Shown: positions 17,778-27,260, numbered from the stretch's first letter. The stretch: 64,000 bases of DNA from Shewanella electrodiphila (GCF_023283985.1 NZ_JAKIKU010000003.1:310001-374000), one strand, 5' to 3'. The notes: generated by a model from the letters alone, not told the origin. Translations and numbers: made by a program.

Positions 17778-19594
17778 TAAAACCCTCCTAATTTTTTAAA
17801 CAAGCTATCTTTTAGCTTATCAGTTTCACCTTTTAACTTAGCATCAAACAACGCGCTAGTATCAATACCAAATTTAGGGTCTTGCATACTGCCTTTAATG
17901 GTTAAAGGTATATCCACACCAGCTAACGCATCGCTGCCACCGCCTTGACCTGCAAGTGAACCAACGACAGATGTCGTAAGTTTATAATCAACAGTTTGCG
18001 AGTCAATATTGGCACTACCATTACCAGCTAAACGTATTAATGGCGAAGCCATTGATAAATCTGGGTTAGTAAATACCGCATTTTTCAGTGAATAAGAACC
18101 GGTTAAACTGGTGAAGTCAGTTTTGAGTTCTTCATCATTTTTAGCTGATAAATCCCCTTTTAACTTATCTTGAGCACTACGGATCATTTGCGGAATATTC
18201 ACCCCGTAAAGCGAACCATCAGCAATAGCAAAATCACCATTTGCTAATAGGTTTTTCTTCAAGTTGTCAGGGATTAAACTCTTACCAGAACCTTTGACAT
18301 TAAAATTTGCAGCGCCAGAAATTAAATCAATATCAGCAGCATCTTTTAATAGCGGACGGAATTGTACCCCTGAAAGCGTTTGCTCGAAATTGTAACTTGC
18401 CACTTTTTGGCGTCCATCAAGTTTTGCTTTAGCTGTGATACTACCCTCGTACAAATTAGCTGAAAAATCACTCAGATTAGCAATACCATCTTTCACAGTC
18501 GCTTTCATTTTCCAGTCTTGAGTTAATAAATTTGAAACCTTTATCGACTTAACCGTCATGCCTAAGGTTAAATCAATCGTTTTAAGCGCCGATAAATCGG
18601 GCTCCTCGGCAGGTGTTGTTGAAGCAACTTGCTCTGTTTCTTTGGTTTCAGTTTGTTCACTTGCTGGCATTATGGAATCAAGGTCTATATCACCAAAATC
18701 CATCTGCACATTAATTTTCGGGATCTTATTGCCATAGTTCACTTTGATGTCACCAGTAGCATTAATATCCATTGCTGACAGCTTACTAATTGCAACCTGA
18801 AGCGTTTGCGAATCAAGTGCAACATTAATATCAGTGACTAGTTGGGTTGATAACTTCTTATTGGGGATACTGTCACCGGCTACATCAGTATTGATAGAAA
18901 AACCACTTATCATCACTTTCGATAAATCATGTTGCACAGTCAATTGGCCTTCGCCGTTACTATTTACCGTCATATCAGGCATCTGCGCTGAAAAATCATA
19001 AGCAAAATCAGCAGCATTGCCTAACGAGAATTCACCTAAGGTTAAGCTATTTAACATGAAGACTTGTTTGGTATCACTAGTCTCATCAATGAGGTTAATC
19101 CTAGTATTGGTAATTGATACGCCACCGATTTGTAGGCTTTGAAGTTGCAAATCGCTTTTTTCTGAAGGTGCGGCTTCTTCTTTAGGTTCTGTGGCAGACT
19201 TGTCACCACTAAGACCATCTAAACTGTTAGCGCCATCTTTTTTTGTCACCATGTTAAGTGTCAAACCATCTAATGAAAGCATGGCAATTTCAACTTCTTG
19301 GCTTAATAGCGGCATCAATGCCACATTGGCAACCGCTTCATTGATTTCAACAAAAGTCGCTGGGGCGAAGTTCTCAGGGTTGGACAATGTTATTCCGCCC
19401 AAGTTAATGCCGATAGAAGGAAAGAAACTCCAACTTAAATCATCTTTAATAGCAAACTCACGCCCAGTTTGTTCTTTTACCGCATCTACAATTTGTGGTT
19501 TAAAACTATTGAGATCAAAAAATACCGTTAAATACACAACCAGTATTAAAATCAAACTAGCCATAATACCTAATAGCCATTTAAGTGCCTTCAT
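17777..19594 (-). CDS. AsmA family protein
   Basis: 605 residues, close to E. coli AsmA (617). One N-terminal transmembrane helix (WLLGIMASLILILVVYLTVFF) anchors a long periplasmic beta-rich body. The N-terminal chorein-like signature FKPQIVDAVKEQTGREFAIKDDLSWSFFPSIGI is well conserved, as is the C-terminal GSMQDPKFGIDTSAL. A low-complexity Glu/Thr/Ala stretch lies around residues 310-330. AsmA-like proteins are proposed bridge-type phospholipid carriers between the membranes; which of the paralogues this is cannot be told. ATG at 19594, coupled to the downstream BsuPI lipoprotein. Confidence 0.88.
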   Translation of the reverse strand: MKALKWLLGIMASLILILVVYLTVFFDLNSFKPQIVDAVKEQTGREFAIKDDLSWSFFPSIGINLGGITLSNPENFAPATFVEINEAVANVALMPLLSQEVEIAMLSLDGLTLNMVTKKDGANSLDGLSGDKSATEPKEEAAPSEKSDLQLQSLQIGGVSITNTRINLIDETSDTKQVFMLNSLTLGEFSLGNAADFAYDFSAQMPDMTVNSNGEGQLTVQHDLSKVMISGFSINTDVAGDSIPNKKLSTQLVTDINVALDSQTLQVAISKLSAMDINATGDIKVNYGNKIPKINVQMDFGDIDLDSIMPASEQTETKETEQVASTTPAEEPDLSALKTIDLTLGMTVKSIKVSNLLTQDWKMKATVKDGIANLSDFSANLYEGSITAKAKLDGRQKVASYNFEQTLSGVQFRPLLKDAADIDLISGAANFNVKGSGKSLIPDNLKKNLLANGDFAIADGSLYGVNIPQMIRSAQDKLKGDLSAKNDEELKTDFTSLTGSYSLKNAVFTNPDLSMASPLIRLAGNGSANIDSQTVDYKLTTSVVGSLAGQGGGSDALAGVDIPLTIKGSMQDPKFGIDTSALFDAKLKGETDKLKDSLFKKLGGF

Positions 19595-19652
19595 GTTTGC
19601 ATCCTTGTAAGCAAATTGAAATTTAATGAGAAATTCTGTTCTATATATGAGT

Positions 19653-20147
19653 TTAGCTTAATACCATTAAATCTAAAGGTTTTTCAGAGACTGCTATACC
19701 ATTTTTATCGGCATAAACCATCATGTTAGGTTTTATTGTGACTCCAGCGATTTCAATATCCGCATTCACTAGGCCGACATCTTTTTTATCGGTTTTGATT
19801 GGGTTACTCGCAAGTGCTTGAACACCAATATCAATAGTAGCAAGGGTGCCAACATCACGCACTGCGCCATAAATAATGATCCCTTCCCAATCATTATTTG
19901 CTGCAGATTCAGCAATCATATCACCTAATAACGCACGTCGGCATGCACCGCCACCATCAACGACTAGGACTTTTCCTTTACCTGAACTGGCTAATGTTGA
20001 TTTAACTTTTGAATTATCTTCAAAACACTTAACCGTCACTATTTCGCCATAGAAAATAGTTTTACCACCATATGTATTCCAATTCGATTGAACCAAAGTC
20101 AGTTTATCTTCGTAATAATCAAATAAATCAGGCAATAAATCTAACAT
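19653..20147 (-). CDS. rraA: RraA family protein (ribonuclease E activity regulator)
   Basis: 164 residues from ATG 20147, which is preceded by GGAG at 6 bases; an ATG four codons upstream contains that Shine-Dalgarno and is therefore less likely. Resembles E. coli RraA along its full length: NWNTYGGKTIFYGEIVTVKCFEDN, GKVLVVDGGGACRRALLGD, EGIIIYGAVRDV, and the C-terminal YADKNGIAVSE. RraA binds RNase E and lowers its activity; members of the fold lacking that role have aldolase activity. Gene order here (not next to menA) differs from E. coli, so a paralogue cannot be excluded. Confidence 0.85.
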   Translation of the reverse strand: MLDLLPDLFDYYEDKLTLVQSNWNTYGGKTIFYGEIVTVKCFEDNSKVKSTLASSGKGKVLVVDGGGACRRALLGDMIAESAANNDWEGIIIYGAVRDVGTLATIDIGVQALASNPIKTDKKDVGLVNADIEIAGVTIKPNMMVYADKNGIAVSEKPLDLMVLS

Positions 20148-20319
20148 CTCACACTCCATGTACTAATTTAATAAGACTATCATTAATATAAACGTGTATA
20201 GCTATTGAAACAATTCATTAATCTGAATAGACTGTCGCTATAGTTGATTGTTCATGGATGAAAACACTGCAATATCCTTATTGCTATTCATTAACCCACC
20301 TTTCTAAGTAGTTTTCAAT

Positions 20320-20640
20320 ATGACAGATATTAATTTACAAAATGTTATTAATGCTTTCGATGAATTAGATTTTGAAAATCGTACCACTAAGAGTTTAGAG
20401 AATGCTCGTAACAGAGTTCAAATGAAGACCTATTTGTCTTCTTTAGATTACAGCTTACGTCGTATCAAAATTCTTGAGGAAGTCGTTTCTGAGTTAGTTG
20501 AAGAAAAGCAAACCGAACTCGTAAAACAAGAGCATATTCAGACATATAAAGCCAAAGTTATTCAGCTTTCTAGAGAGTTCAAAATCTCTTATCAAGATGT
20601 GTTAAGTATTATGTTGAAATTAAAACAAGATGAGAAATGA
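20320..20640 (+). CDS. Small coiled-coil protein resembling the H-NS oligomerisation region
   Basis: 106 residues, mostly helical, with no recognised complete domain. From about residue 26 to 100 the pattern of helices (RNRVQMKTYLSSL, RRIKILEEVVSELVEEKQ, KVIQLSREFKISYQDVLSIM) lines up in order and spacing with the N-terminal dimerisation segment of H-NS proteins, ending where H-NS reads like IADGIDPNELL. The C-terminal DNA-binding part with its TWTGQGRTP signature is absent, and the 300 bases downstream do not encode it in any frame. It could therefore be an H-NST-like modulator. The alternative is an unrelated coiled coil. Ribosome site weak; transcribed alone. Confidence 0.6.
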   Translation: MTDINLQNVINAFDELDFENRTTKSLENARNRVQMKTYLSSLDYSLRRIKILEEVVSELVEEKQTELVKQEHIQTYKAKVIQLSREFKISYQDVLSIMLKLKQDEK

Positions 20641-20939
20641 ATACAAAGTAAGTTATTCACTCAACTCTGAAGATATTAATTATATTTTATTCAGATAAAA
20701 CTGATGTCTTTGGGAAAATGAAATTTCTAAAATACAGCATTAAATTATCTTAAATATAATCATCAATATCCGCTGTAGCAATTTGCCTATCGTTAAACTC
20801 ACTTAAAATAATATACCAGATAAACATATGACCTAAGTGAGTGATGACTTTTATAAAGCGAGTTAGCTTTTACAGTTAATCCTGTCATTGATATAAAATT
20901 TGTATCAATGACACAAAAGCTGAGTATTCGAAAAAGCCA
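20641..20939. other. Convergent intergenic region with an 11-bp inverted repeat
   Basis: 299 AT-rich bases between converging genes. It holds TGTCATTGATA (20883-20893) and its exact complement TATCAATGACA (20903-20913) around a 9-base loop, positioned to end the chemoreceptor transcript although there is only a weak T tract. Nothing else seen. Confidence 0.5.
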
Positions 20940-22586
20940 TTAGACTTTAAAATTACCAACAATACTTTCTAATTGAGTAGAACCTTCTGCTATTTGTATA
21001 CTGCTATTAGAAAGTTGTTCATTGTGAGTTTTATTTTCAACAGACATGTCATTGATTCTTGTAATGTTCATATTAAGTTCAGATATAACAGCGCTTTGCT
21101 CTTCAGTTGCGCCAGCAATTTGAATGTTCATTTGCGATATGTCACCAATCGCTGTTTTAATCGAATTGAGTGCAGCTTCTACTTTTTGGGTTTCTGTCAC
21201 CGTTTCATCAGATTGCATTATCGCGCGTTCGACTGACTGGTTAACATTTTCAATAGCTTCTCTGATAGCATCAATAATGCCATTAATTTCGCGGGTAGAA
21301 TCTTGAGTTCGGCTCGCTAATGTTCTTACTTCATCAGCTACAACTGCGAAACCTCGACCAGCTTCACCTGCTCTTGCTGCTTCAATCGCTGCATTCAGAG
21401 CCAATAAGTTAGTCTGTTCCGCAATACCTACAATAACATCCAATATTTGCCCTATTTGGCTGGAACTGACCTTTAATCCTTTCGCTACAGTTTCAGTTTG
21501 TTGAAGTTCCGTGGATAAATCACCAATTTTCACTATCGCATTATCAACAATCTCAGCCGTTTTATCCGCTTCGCTATCAGCAACATTAGCACTTGATGCT
21601 GCAGCTTGGGCGTTTGATGCCACTTCAGCTGCTGTCATCGACATCTCATTAATTGCAGTGGCGACATTTTCAGTTTCCATTTGCACGTTGGAAGATATTT
21701 GATTGGCCTGTGAAGAAATAGTCGATAAATCATTAGCCAGGGTATGACTCTCTGACACAGAATCCGCGACCGAGGTCACTAACTTCTGAATTTTATCAGT
21801 GAAAATATTAAAATTTTGCGCGATTTGATTTAATTCATCTTGACCAGCTTCAGACAACCTTAATGTTAAATCCCCTTCGCCTTTAGCAATATTCTCAAAA
21901 GCAGTAATGGTTTGCGACATGGGTTCAGCAATACTGCGAGTAATGACAAACAAAATAATGATGATTGGCAACCATACAATCAATAAAAGTATTAAATATT
22001 GCATAGCAAATTCTGTCTTTTGAGCTTGGATATCATCGATATAAATGCCGGTTCCGATAATCCATCCCCATGGTTGAAAACGCTCTACCACACTCATTTT
22101 AGGACTAGGTGAATCTTGTTCTGGCTTATTCCACATATAATTCACAGTGGCATTCTTAGCGGAGTTTGTACGTTCAATCATTAACTGGAATAAAGGAACA
22201 TTATCAGGATCACGCATTGATAACACGTTAGTATCGATTAATTTTTTAGCGAAAGCATGCTGCACCATTATCCCATCAAGGTTGATAGTAAAAAAATACT
22301 CATTGCCAGAATAACGTAGTTCATTTAGCGCTGTTATTGCCGCCGCCTTTGCTTCAGCCTCGGTTAATTTTCCTTCTTGTGACTGCTGATGAAACTGCGA
22401 AATAACTGAACTCGCTACCCCAACCAAAGAAGTTAACTTCGATTCTTTTTCTTGTACTAGAACATTATCAATACGATTAAAAGCGAAGAAGAACATTAGG
22501 ATAGTGGCAAATGCAGCCACGATAATCATTGCTAGTAAGCGATTTGCAATGCTTGTTTTACGAAAGAAAAGATAGACAGCATTCAT
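20940..22586 (-). CDS. Methyl-accepting chemotaxis protein with sCache_2 sensor
   Basis: 548 residues. Transmembrane helix 1 at about 16-36; periplasmic single-Cache (sCache_2/SMP) domain at about 40-185 with the signature [24 protein letters not shown] and [14 protein letters not shown]; helix 2 near 192-214; HAMP 215-268; MCP signalling domain to the end with the hairpin tip [24 protein letters not shown] and [17 protein letters not shown]. It should report a small periplasmic ligand to CheA/CheW; sCache_2 receptors often bind short carboxylates, but the ligand is not readable. Transcribed alone, with long spacers on both sides. Confidence 0.95.
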   Translation of the reverse strand: MNAVYLFFRKTSIANRLLAMIIVAAFATILMFFFAFNRIDNVLVQEKESKLTSLVGVASSVISQFHQQSQEGKLTEAEAKAAAITALNELRYSGNEYFFTINLDGIMVQHAFAKKLIDTNVLSMRDPDNVPLFQLMIERTNSAKNATVNYMWNKPEQDSPSPKMSVVERFQPWGWIIGTGIYIDDIQAQKTEFAMQYLILLLIVWLPIIIILFVITRSIAEPMSQTITAFENIAKGEGDLTLRLSEAGQDELNQIAQNFNIFTDKIQKLVTSVADSVSESHTLANDLSTISSQANQISSNVQMETENVATAINEMSMTAAEVASNAQAAASSANVADSEADKTAEIVDNAIVKIGDLSTELQQTETVAKGLKVSSSQIGQILDVIVGIAEQTNLLALNAAIEAARAGEAGRGFAVVADEVRTLASRTQDSTREINGIIDAIREAIENVNQSVERAIMQSDETVTETQKVEAALNSIKTAIGDISQMNIQIAGATEEQSAVISELNMNITRINDMSVENKTHNEQLSNSSIQIAEGSTQLESIVGNFKV

Positions 22587-23073
22587 GATATATCACCGTA
22601 TTCTTATAATAGGGATTAGATCACATGCGTGATCACTGTGAGGCTTCCCAGATCAAATACCACTTAATTAAGTTTAGAAATACCACACCTATACAATCGA
22701 CCATATATGGGAATTATTTAGGGTTTAACGCTACAAATATCTAAATAAAAATATTATCGATAGATCTAGTCTGTTTTTCACACTACAACTAATGCAACAA
22801 TTTAAACATCAAAGAGGCATAAAAATTGAGATAATTACTAGTGTTAACCATCTAATTTAACAACGAAAAATTTGTAATATAAAGAGTTACTATTCAGTAA
22901 AAGTAGTTGATGTATTTACATCTCGCAAGTACTTAACTGCCCGTCATGGTTAGTTATTCTTTAATTAGACAATAATATTTTATATTAGATATTAATGCTT
23001 AAATGAAGAAAATTAAAACAGAAACGCTGCTACCGCTTTATGGTTAGGGTTAGGGCTATAACTAGAGCTAAAA
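22587..23073. other. 487-base intergenic region between chemoreceptor and diguanylate cyclase
   Basis: AT-rich, no open frame of note. Palindrome GATCAC-ATGC-GTGATC at 22619-22634 lies about 35-50 bases above the chemoreceptor ATG and may be an operator. A TATTAT/TATAAG pair is closer to the gene. A short GGTTAGGGTTAGGG run occurs at about 23043-23055 just past the cyclase stop; no terminator seen. Confidence 0.45.
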
Positions 23074-24228
23074 CTATGGCTTATCGCTATATATTTCGAT
23101 TCTATTTTTACCTTTTTGTTTCGCTAGGTATAAAGCTTTATCGCCTTGATTAATTAACTCATGCATATTCAATGACTGATTTTTGTTGGTAGCTAAACCA
23201 ATAGAAACGGTGACTCTTAAGTTTTTATCAGGCCAATAGAGTTTTGCTACGTCGGTTAATATTGATTCCGCAATTTGCTGTAGCTCTGACTCACTAAAGC
23301 AATGGAATACCGATAAGAACTCTTCCCCACCATATCGAATGTTCATCCCTGTATAACGTCCACAATGCTGCCTGATGATTTGTGCAACACCATAAATCAC
23401 ATTATCACCCACTTGATGCCCGTATACATCATTGATTGATTTAAAGTTATCTATATCAATCATGAGTAAACTCATACCTTGCTTTGATTGCTTTGCATTT
23501 TGGACAAATAGAGCTGCATTTTGGGTTAAGTAGAGTCTATTTTTTAATTCGGTTAATGGATCGGTTACCGCTTGTAGCGATAATTTACGCTGGCTGGCTT
23601 TTAACTTAAGTTGCTGACTGCGGATTTGTGAATATTGTTCAAAACTTGTATGTGTTTCAGACTCTCGTCTTAAACAAGCAATAAGGCACATGATATAAAT
23701 AGCCGACATGATAGATAAACGATCTATTTCTTCTGCAAAATCATGCTCTAACCTTAAAGGAGATATCATCCATACGTAACAAATTGCCATAAATGTAAGT
23801 GCGATAAAACTGGCTTTGAACGGCAAGCGTGACAAGGCGCCGACATAAGCCATGACCAATATACCGCCCGATTGATAGTTAAAATCCCCTCCGTGCATTG
23901 CCATTTGGCCAATATAAGTCAATGACCAATAAACACATAACACTAAAGTTAATTCAGCTAAATCTAAATGTTTTGGCGAATAACGTTTTAATAATAATAA
24001 AAGTGCCACACATAAAAAAGAAAAAAACAGGCGGGTCATTGTTGCTAGCCACGCATCTTCCTGTAAGTGCTGATAGTCAAAATAACCAAATAACAGGTAT
24101 ATCGGAATAACTGAAAGCACAAACCCCGAATAAGGCAACATGACTTGGTAAATGTGAAAGTGTTTAAAGCGCCAAAAGGTATATTCTGAACGATGTATTT
24201 TGGCAGAGCCTTTCAAATAATCGAACAT
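23074..24228 (-). CDS. Membrane diguanylate cyclase (GGDEF)
   Basis: Makes cyclic di-GMP from two GTP. 384 residues: about five to six hydrophobic helices in the first ~190 residues without a known sensor domain name, a short coiled linker (QLKLKASQRKLSLQ), and a GGDEF domain from about 220. The active-site loop is RYGGEEF, and the substrate-binding DPLTELKNRLYL and DIDNFKSINDVYGHQVGD blocks are intact, so it should be active. The product-inhibition I-site (RxxD five residues before GGEEF) reads RYTG, so feedback inhibition is probably absent. Stop codon TAG. Monocistronic. Confidence 0.93.
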   Translation of the reverse strand: MFDYLKGSAKIHRSEYTFWRFKHFHIYQVMLPYSGFVLSVIPIYLLFGYFDYQHLQEDAWLATMTRLFFSFLCVALLLLLKRYSPKHLDLAELTLVLCVYWSLTYIGQMAMHGGDFNYQSGGILVMAYVGALSRLPFKASFIALTFMAICYVWMISPLRLEHDFAEEIDRLSIMSAIYIMCLIACLRRESETHTSFEQYSQIRSQQLKLKASQRKLSLQAVTDPLTELKNRLYLTQNAALFVQNAKQSKQGMSLLMIDIDNFKSINDVYGHQVGDNVIYGVAQIIRQHCGRYTGMNIRYGGEEFLSVFHCFSESELQQIAESILTDVAKLYWPDKNLRVTVSIGLATNKNQSLNMHELINQGDKALYLAKQKGKNRIEIYSDKP

Positions 24229-24473
24229 ATAATTCCCTGAGTTATTTTAAGGTTATACTTGTTTAATTTGATTGTAGGACAACTGAAATTAGGTAGCAAT
24301 AATTGACCATAAAATCATAAAATCATAAAATAGTTATCGAAAACAATCTTTTTTGGAAATAATCTAATAGAACACGCTGTAATGACAATCTATCTGAGAG
24401 TTGTGAATTTCGATTAAAGATTGGTGCAATGGATGAAGGAGTACAGGGAACGTTGTAAAAGATCACTCGCCAT

Positions 24474-24980
24474 TTAACAACCCGAATCTGTACTAAACTT
24501 TTTAAGCATCCAAACATCACAGCCACCGTGAATGGTACCATCCAGAGGTTGGTTAAGATGCTCAAAACCTACTTTCTCATATAACTTAATTGCAGCGGTC
24601 ATACTGGTTAATGTATCTAAATAACATTGTTTAAACCCCATATCTTCAGCAAATTCCAAGCAAGCTTGAGTGAGTTGCATGCCTATACCTAATCCACGGC
24701 TCTCGGGTAGCAAAAATAACTTACGAAGCTCACAAGTATCTTCTGACTCATTGAAAGAAGCGACGCCACCACAACCTAAAATTTTCCCATCTAACGATGC
24801 CACTAAATAGATACTCTTATTATTGTAATGATAATGCTGACTCATTTGCTCTACTTCAGGATCTGACGGTCCAAAACCTTCGCCAATCGCACCAAATTCC
24901 TTGCCAACGGTTTTAATAATTAATGCAACTTCGCTATCTTGTTCTGCAACAATTGGTTTAATCAATATATTCATCTTCAT
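24474..24980 (-). CDS. GNAT family N-acetyltransferase
   Basis: 168 residues. Acetyl-CoA-binding motif A is ELRKLFLLPESRGLGIGMQL (R/Q-x-x-G-x-G/A present as RGLGIG near residues 95-100), followed by motif B around CYLDTLTSMTAAIKLYEKVGFEHL, typical of small-molecule or amino-acid acetyltransferases. Substrate unknown. The first two codons are ATG-AAG-ATG, so the start could be two residues later. Monocistronic; a 245-base AT-rich spacer with an AAAATCAT repeat separates it from the cyclase gene. Confidence 0.88.
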   Translation of the reverse strand: MKMNILIKPIVAEQDSEVALIIKTVGKEFGAIGEGFGPSDPEVEQMSQHYHYNNKSIYLVASLDGKILGCGGVASFNESEDTCELRKLFLLPESRGLGIGMQLTQACLEFAEDMGFKQCYLDTLTSMTAAIKLYEKVGFEHLNQPLDGTIHGGCDVWMLKKFSTDSGC

Positions 24981-25449
24981 GGTCTTTTAGTATTCCAACA
25001 TTTATGACTTTTCACCTTACCAGCTAAATTTAACATTTCAAAGATTAGCGATATTCATTAATACATATAGACATGATTATACTAAAACGAACCTTTAAAG
25101 CTCATAACTACATCAAGTAATAGGTTTTGAATTTTAGCTATTCTAGGCATTTATACGATGAGTAATAACAAGAGTTGCTCAGTAAGACATGCATCTGACT
25201 AAAAATAAGTGATGAAAGGAGTTAATGTTGTGAGAAGTAAACTTTGTTGCAAAGTCATCTTATACAGCAAAATAGATATAGAATAGTTAAACTTTATAGC
25301 TTCTAAAACAATAATAGATAAGCTTCGCTAAAGTGTGAAGCCTAAACTAATGTTGTAAAAAACGATGTTAAAGAAATCTATGTTAGAGAAACCAATGTTA
25401 GAGAAACCAATATTAAAGAAGCTAACCTCGAAGAATCAATTCTATTTGA
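24981..25449. other. Intergenic region with 15-bp tandem repeats upstream of the zapC 3' end
   Basis: 469 bases, no convincing gene. The right half carries the tandem repeat listed separately. A Shine-Dalgarno-like AAAGGAG near 25216 precedes a GTG frame of only 18 codons, which I do not call. Confidence 0.5.
25350..25424. repeat. 15-bp degenerate tandem repeat, five units
   Basis: Units begin at 25350, 25365, 25380, 25395 and 25410. The third and fourth are identical (ATGTTAGAGAAACCA); the others differ at two to six positions. Because the period is a multiple of three, the plus strand stays open from ATG 25365 to a stop at 25479-25481 (38 codons, repeating Met-Leu-Glu-Lys-Pro), running into the antisense of zapC. 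Confidence 0.85.
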
Positions 25450-25983
25450 TTATGCAGCAACCACAAGTTGAGCTTTTCTAAGCGGATTAAGTCTATTATG
25501 CATCACTTTAATTGTTTCAAATTGCTGCAGAGTTTTGCTCTCAGATAATGGACACTCTTTAGACAGTACCATCACTAATGCAGCTTGTAGGCTATTCTCA
25601 ACCACCATGACTAAAACGCGAGTACCATTAGCATTGAGGTTAAATAACTTACCGACTTCACAATAAACACATTCTTGGCTTATTTCAAAAAACCAAGATT
25701 TAGGCATTTGTGGTTTTAACAAAAAATGCGCAGCGGTTGCATTTAGTGCTGTTTGAACAACAGCAGCATCTGACATATTGATAACTTTTGGAAGAGTTTC
25801 AAGCAAGTTGATATAGAATTTAGCGTGATCGACACTAAATTCCGATGTTATTAATGCATCAGGAATGAGTGCTTTAGTTTTGTATGGGGTTAAGAACTCC
25901 ATCTCGGAACCTAATGAAATACTTAATTGCTTATAGTCTTCATTATATTCCCACTGCCAGTCCTTATTTGGCATTAATAACAT
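25450..25983 (-). CDS. zapC: Cell division protein ZapC
   Basis: Cytoplasmic FtsZ-ring-associated protein that promotes bundling of FtsZ filaments. 177 residues. Compared with E. coli ZapC it shares the start (MLLMPNKDWQWEYNEDYKQLSI against the E. coli [20 protein letters not shown] pattern), the central LKPQMPKSWFFEI block, LVMVVENSLQAALVMVL and the C-terminal IKVMHNRLNPL. Next to pyrD as in E. coli (pyrD-zapC), in the same direction, which confirms the call. Spacer of 189 bases to pyrD. Confidence 0.93.
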   Translation of the reverse strand: MLLMPNKDWQWEYNEDYKQLSISLGSEMEFLTPYKTKALIPDALITSEFSVDHAKFYINLLETLPKVINMSDAAVVQTALNATAAHFLLKPQMPKSWFFEISQECVYCEVGKLFNLNANGTRVLVMVVENSLQAALVMVLSKECPLSESKTLQQFETIKVMHNRLNPLRKAQLVVAA

Positions 25984-26172
25984 TTTTTAGTACCTAATTA
26001 TAAGAATACAAGGTGATAATAGTTTATATTTCAGACAATATCAAAACATTATTGAATATTTTTGATATAAAGATCATAAAGTTACAACGATCGAAAGATC
26101 GTTATTTCGATCGCTATAACTTTATTAGATCTAAAAAAAGGATCTTTGGTTGGTTTTTAAACTATTCAGATC
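25984..26172. promoter_or_regulatory. zapC upstream region with seven GATC sites and two dyads
   Basis: Seven GATC (Dam) sites start at 26072, 26089, 26097, 26109, 26128, 26141 and 26169. AACGATC-GAAA-GATCGTT (26086-26103) forms a 7-bp stem closed by a GNRA-type loop sequence. ATATCAAAA / TTTTGATAT (26038-26046 and 26060-26068) forms a 9-bp dyad nearer zapC. Which of these serve as promoter, operator or pyrD terminator is not resolved. Confidence 0.5.
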
Positions 26173-27195
26173 TTATTTTGCTTTATAGGCTTTTACAATA
26201 TCATTAATTAATCCAGGACCTTGGTAAATAAAGCCAGTATATATCTGAACTAATTGAGAACCTGCGTCAAATTTAGCTAAAGCATCTTCTGCACTATTAA
26301 TTCCGCCAACGCCAATAATTGGGATCTCACCGTTTAAATATTCAGCTAATTGTTTGATCACTTTAGTTGAAAGATCGGTTAACGGTTTACCACTCAAACC
26401 ACCCATTTCATCGGCATTATCAAGGCCAACCACAGCATCTCGACTTAATGTGGTGTTTGTGGCAATTGCGCCGTCAAATTTACTTTTCAATAATGACTCA
26501 GCAATTTTCTCAATTTCTTCAGTGGTTAAATCTGGCGCTATTTTCAATGCAACTGGAACATATTTATTATACTTCTTAGCTAGCTCTGCTTGCTTTTCTT
26601 TTAGCGAGCTTAATAAATCATCTAACAATTCACCGTACTGCATTGTACGAAGACCCGGTGTATTTGGTGATGAAATATTAACCGCAATATAATCTGCATG
26701 TTGATAAACTTTTTCCATGCAAATTAAGTAATCGTTTTTGCCTTCTTCAACCGGAGTATCTTTATTTTTACCAATATTCACACCAACAATAATGTCTGTC
26801 TTTTTAGCCATTAAGTTTCGGACTAAATTATCAACACCTTTATTGTTAAAACCCATACGATTAATAATCGCTTTCGCTGGTTTTAATCTGAATAAACGTG
26901 GTTGCTCGTTACCTGGTTGTGGACGAGGAGTGACAGTGCCGACTTCTACATGACCAAAACCCATGGCATGGAATGCATCAATCGACTCACCGTCTTTATC
27001 TAAGCCTGCAGCAAGGCCTACAGGGTTATTGAATGTAATACCCATGCAAGTCACTGGAGCAGCGCTAACATTTTGACTATAAAATAGGTTTAAAGGGTTG
27101 TTTCCAGTGTTTTTTAAACTTCCAATAGCGATGTTATGCGCTACTTCTGGATCCATTTGAAACATTACTTTTTGTGCAACTTTGTAAAAAAACAT
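26173..27195 (-). CDS. pyrD: Dihydroorotate dehydrogenase (quinone), class 2
   Basis: Oxidises dihydroorotate to orotate with FMN and passes electrons to ubiquinone; membrane-associated pyrimidine synthesis enzyme. 340 residues. The N-terminal amphipathic extension ([23 protein letters not shown]) is the class 2 membrane anchor; catalytic Ser is in [15 protein letters not shown] contacts are in [20 protein letters not shown] and [14 protein letters not shown] follows AGGAGA. Downstream of the glutamate dehydrogenase gene but separated by its terminator. Confidence 0.98.
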   Translation of the reverse strand: MFFYKVAQKVMFQMDPEVAHNIAIGSLKNTGNNPLNLFYSQNVSAAPVTCMGITFNNPVGLAAGLDKDGESIDAFHAMGFGHVEVGTVTPRPQPGNEQPRLFRLKPAKAIINRMGFNNKGVDNLVRNLMAKKTDIIVGVNIGKNKDTPVEEGKNDYLICMEKVYQHADYIAVNISSPNTPGLRTMQYGELLDDLLSSLKEKQAELAKKYNKYVPVALKIAPDLTTEEIEKIAESLLKSKFDGAIATNTTLSRDAVVGLDNADEMGGLSGKPLTDLSTKVIKQLAEYLNGEIPIIGVGGINSAEDALAKFDAGSQLVQIYTGFIYQGPGLINDIVKAYKAK

Positions 27196-27211
27196 GCTTT
27201 CTCCTAAACCT

Positions 27212-27238
27212 AAAAAAAACCCCGGCTATTTGCCAGGG
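27212..27238 (-). terminator. Intrinsic terminator of the NAD-glutamate dehydrogenase gene
   Basis: Minus strand CCCTGGC / GCCGGGG (one G-U pair) at 27232-27238 and 27220-27226, loop of 5, then eight T (complement of A27212-27219). It lies between the dehydrogenase stop and the pyrD start. Confidence 0.9.
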
Positions 27239-27260
27239 CTTGTTCACTTATTATAAATAA

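Noticed and set aside
22619..22634. Palindrome GATCACATGCGTGATC as a CRP site
   Set aside because: The half-sites point the wrong way (ATCAC...GTGAT rather than TGTGA...TCACA).
23043..23055. Telomere-like GGTTAGGGTTAGGG
   Set aside because: Only two units, at the end of a bacterial gene; no biological meaning is likely.
24323..24565. 80-codon open frame on the minus strand overlapping the GNAT gene
   Set aside because: It overlaps the acetyltransferase in another frame, has no ribosome site, and its product has no recognisable feature.
25230..25286. GTG mini-frame of 18 codons behind AAAGGAG
   Set aside because: Too short, no conserved motif, and AT-rich DNA yields such Shine-Dalgarno-like strings by chance.
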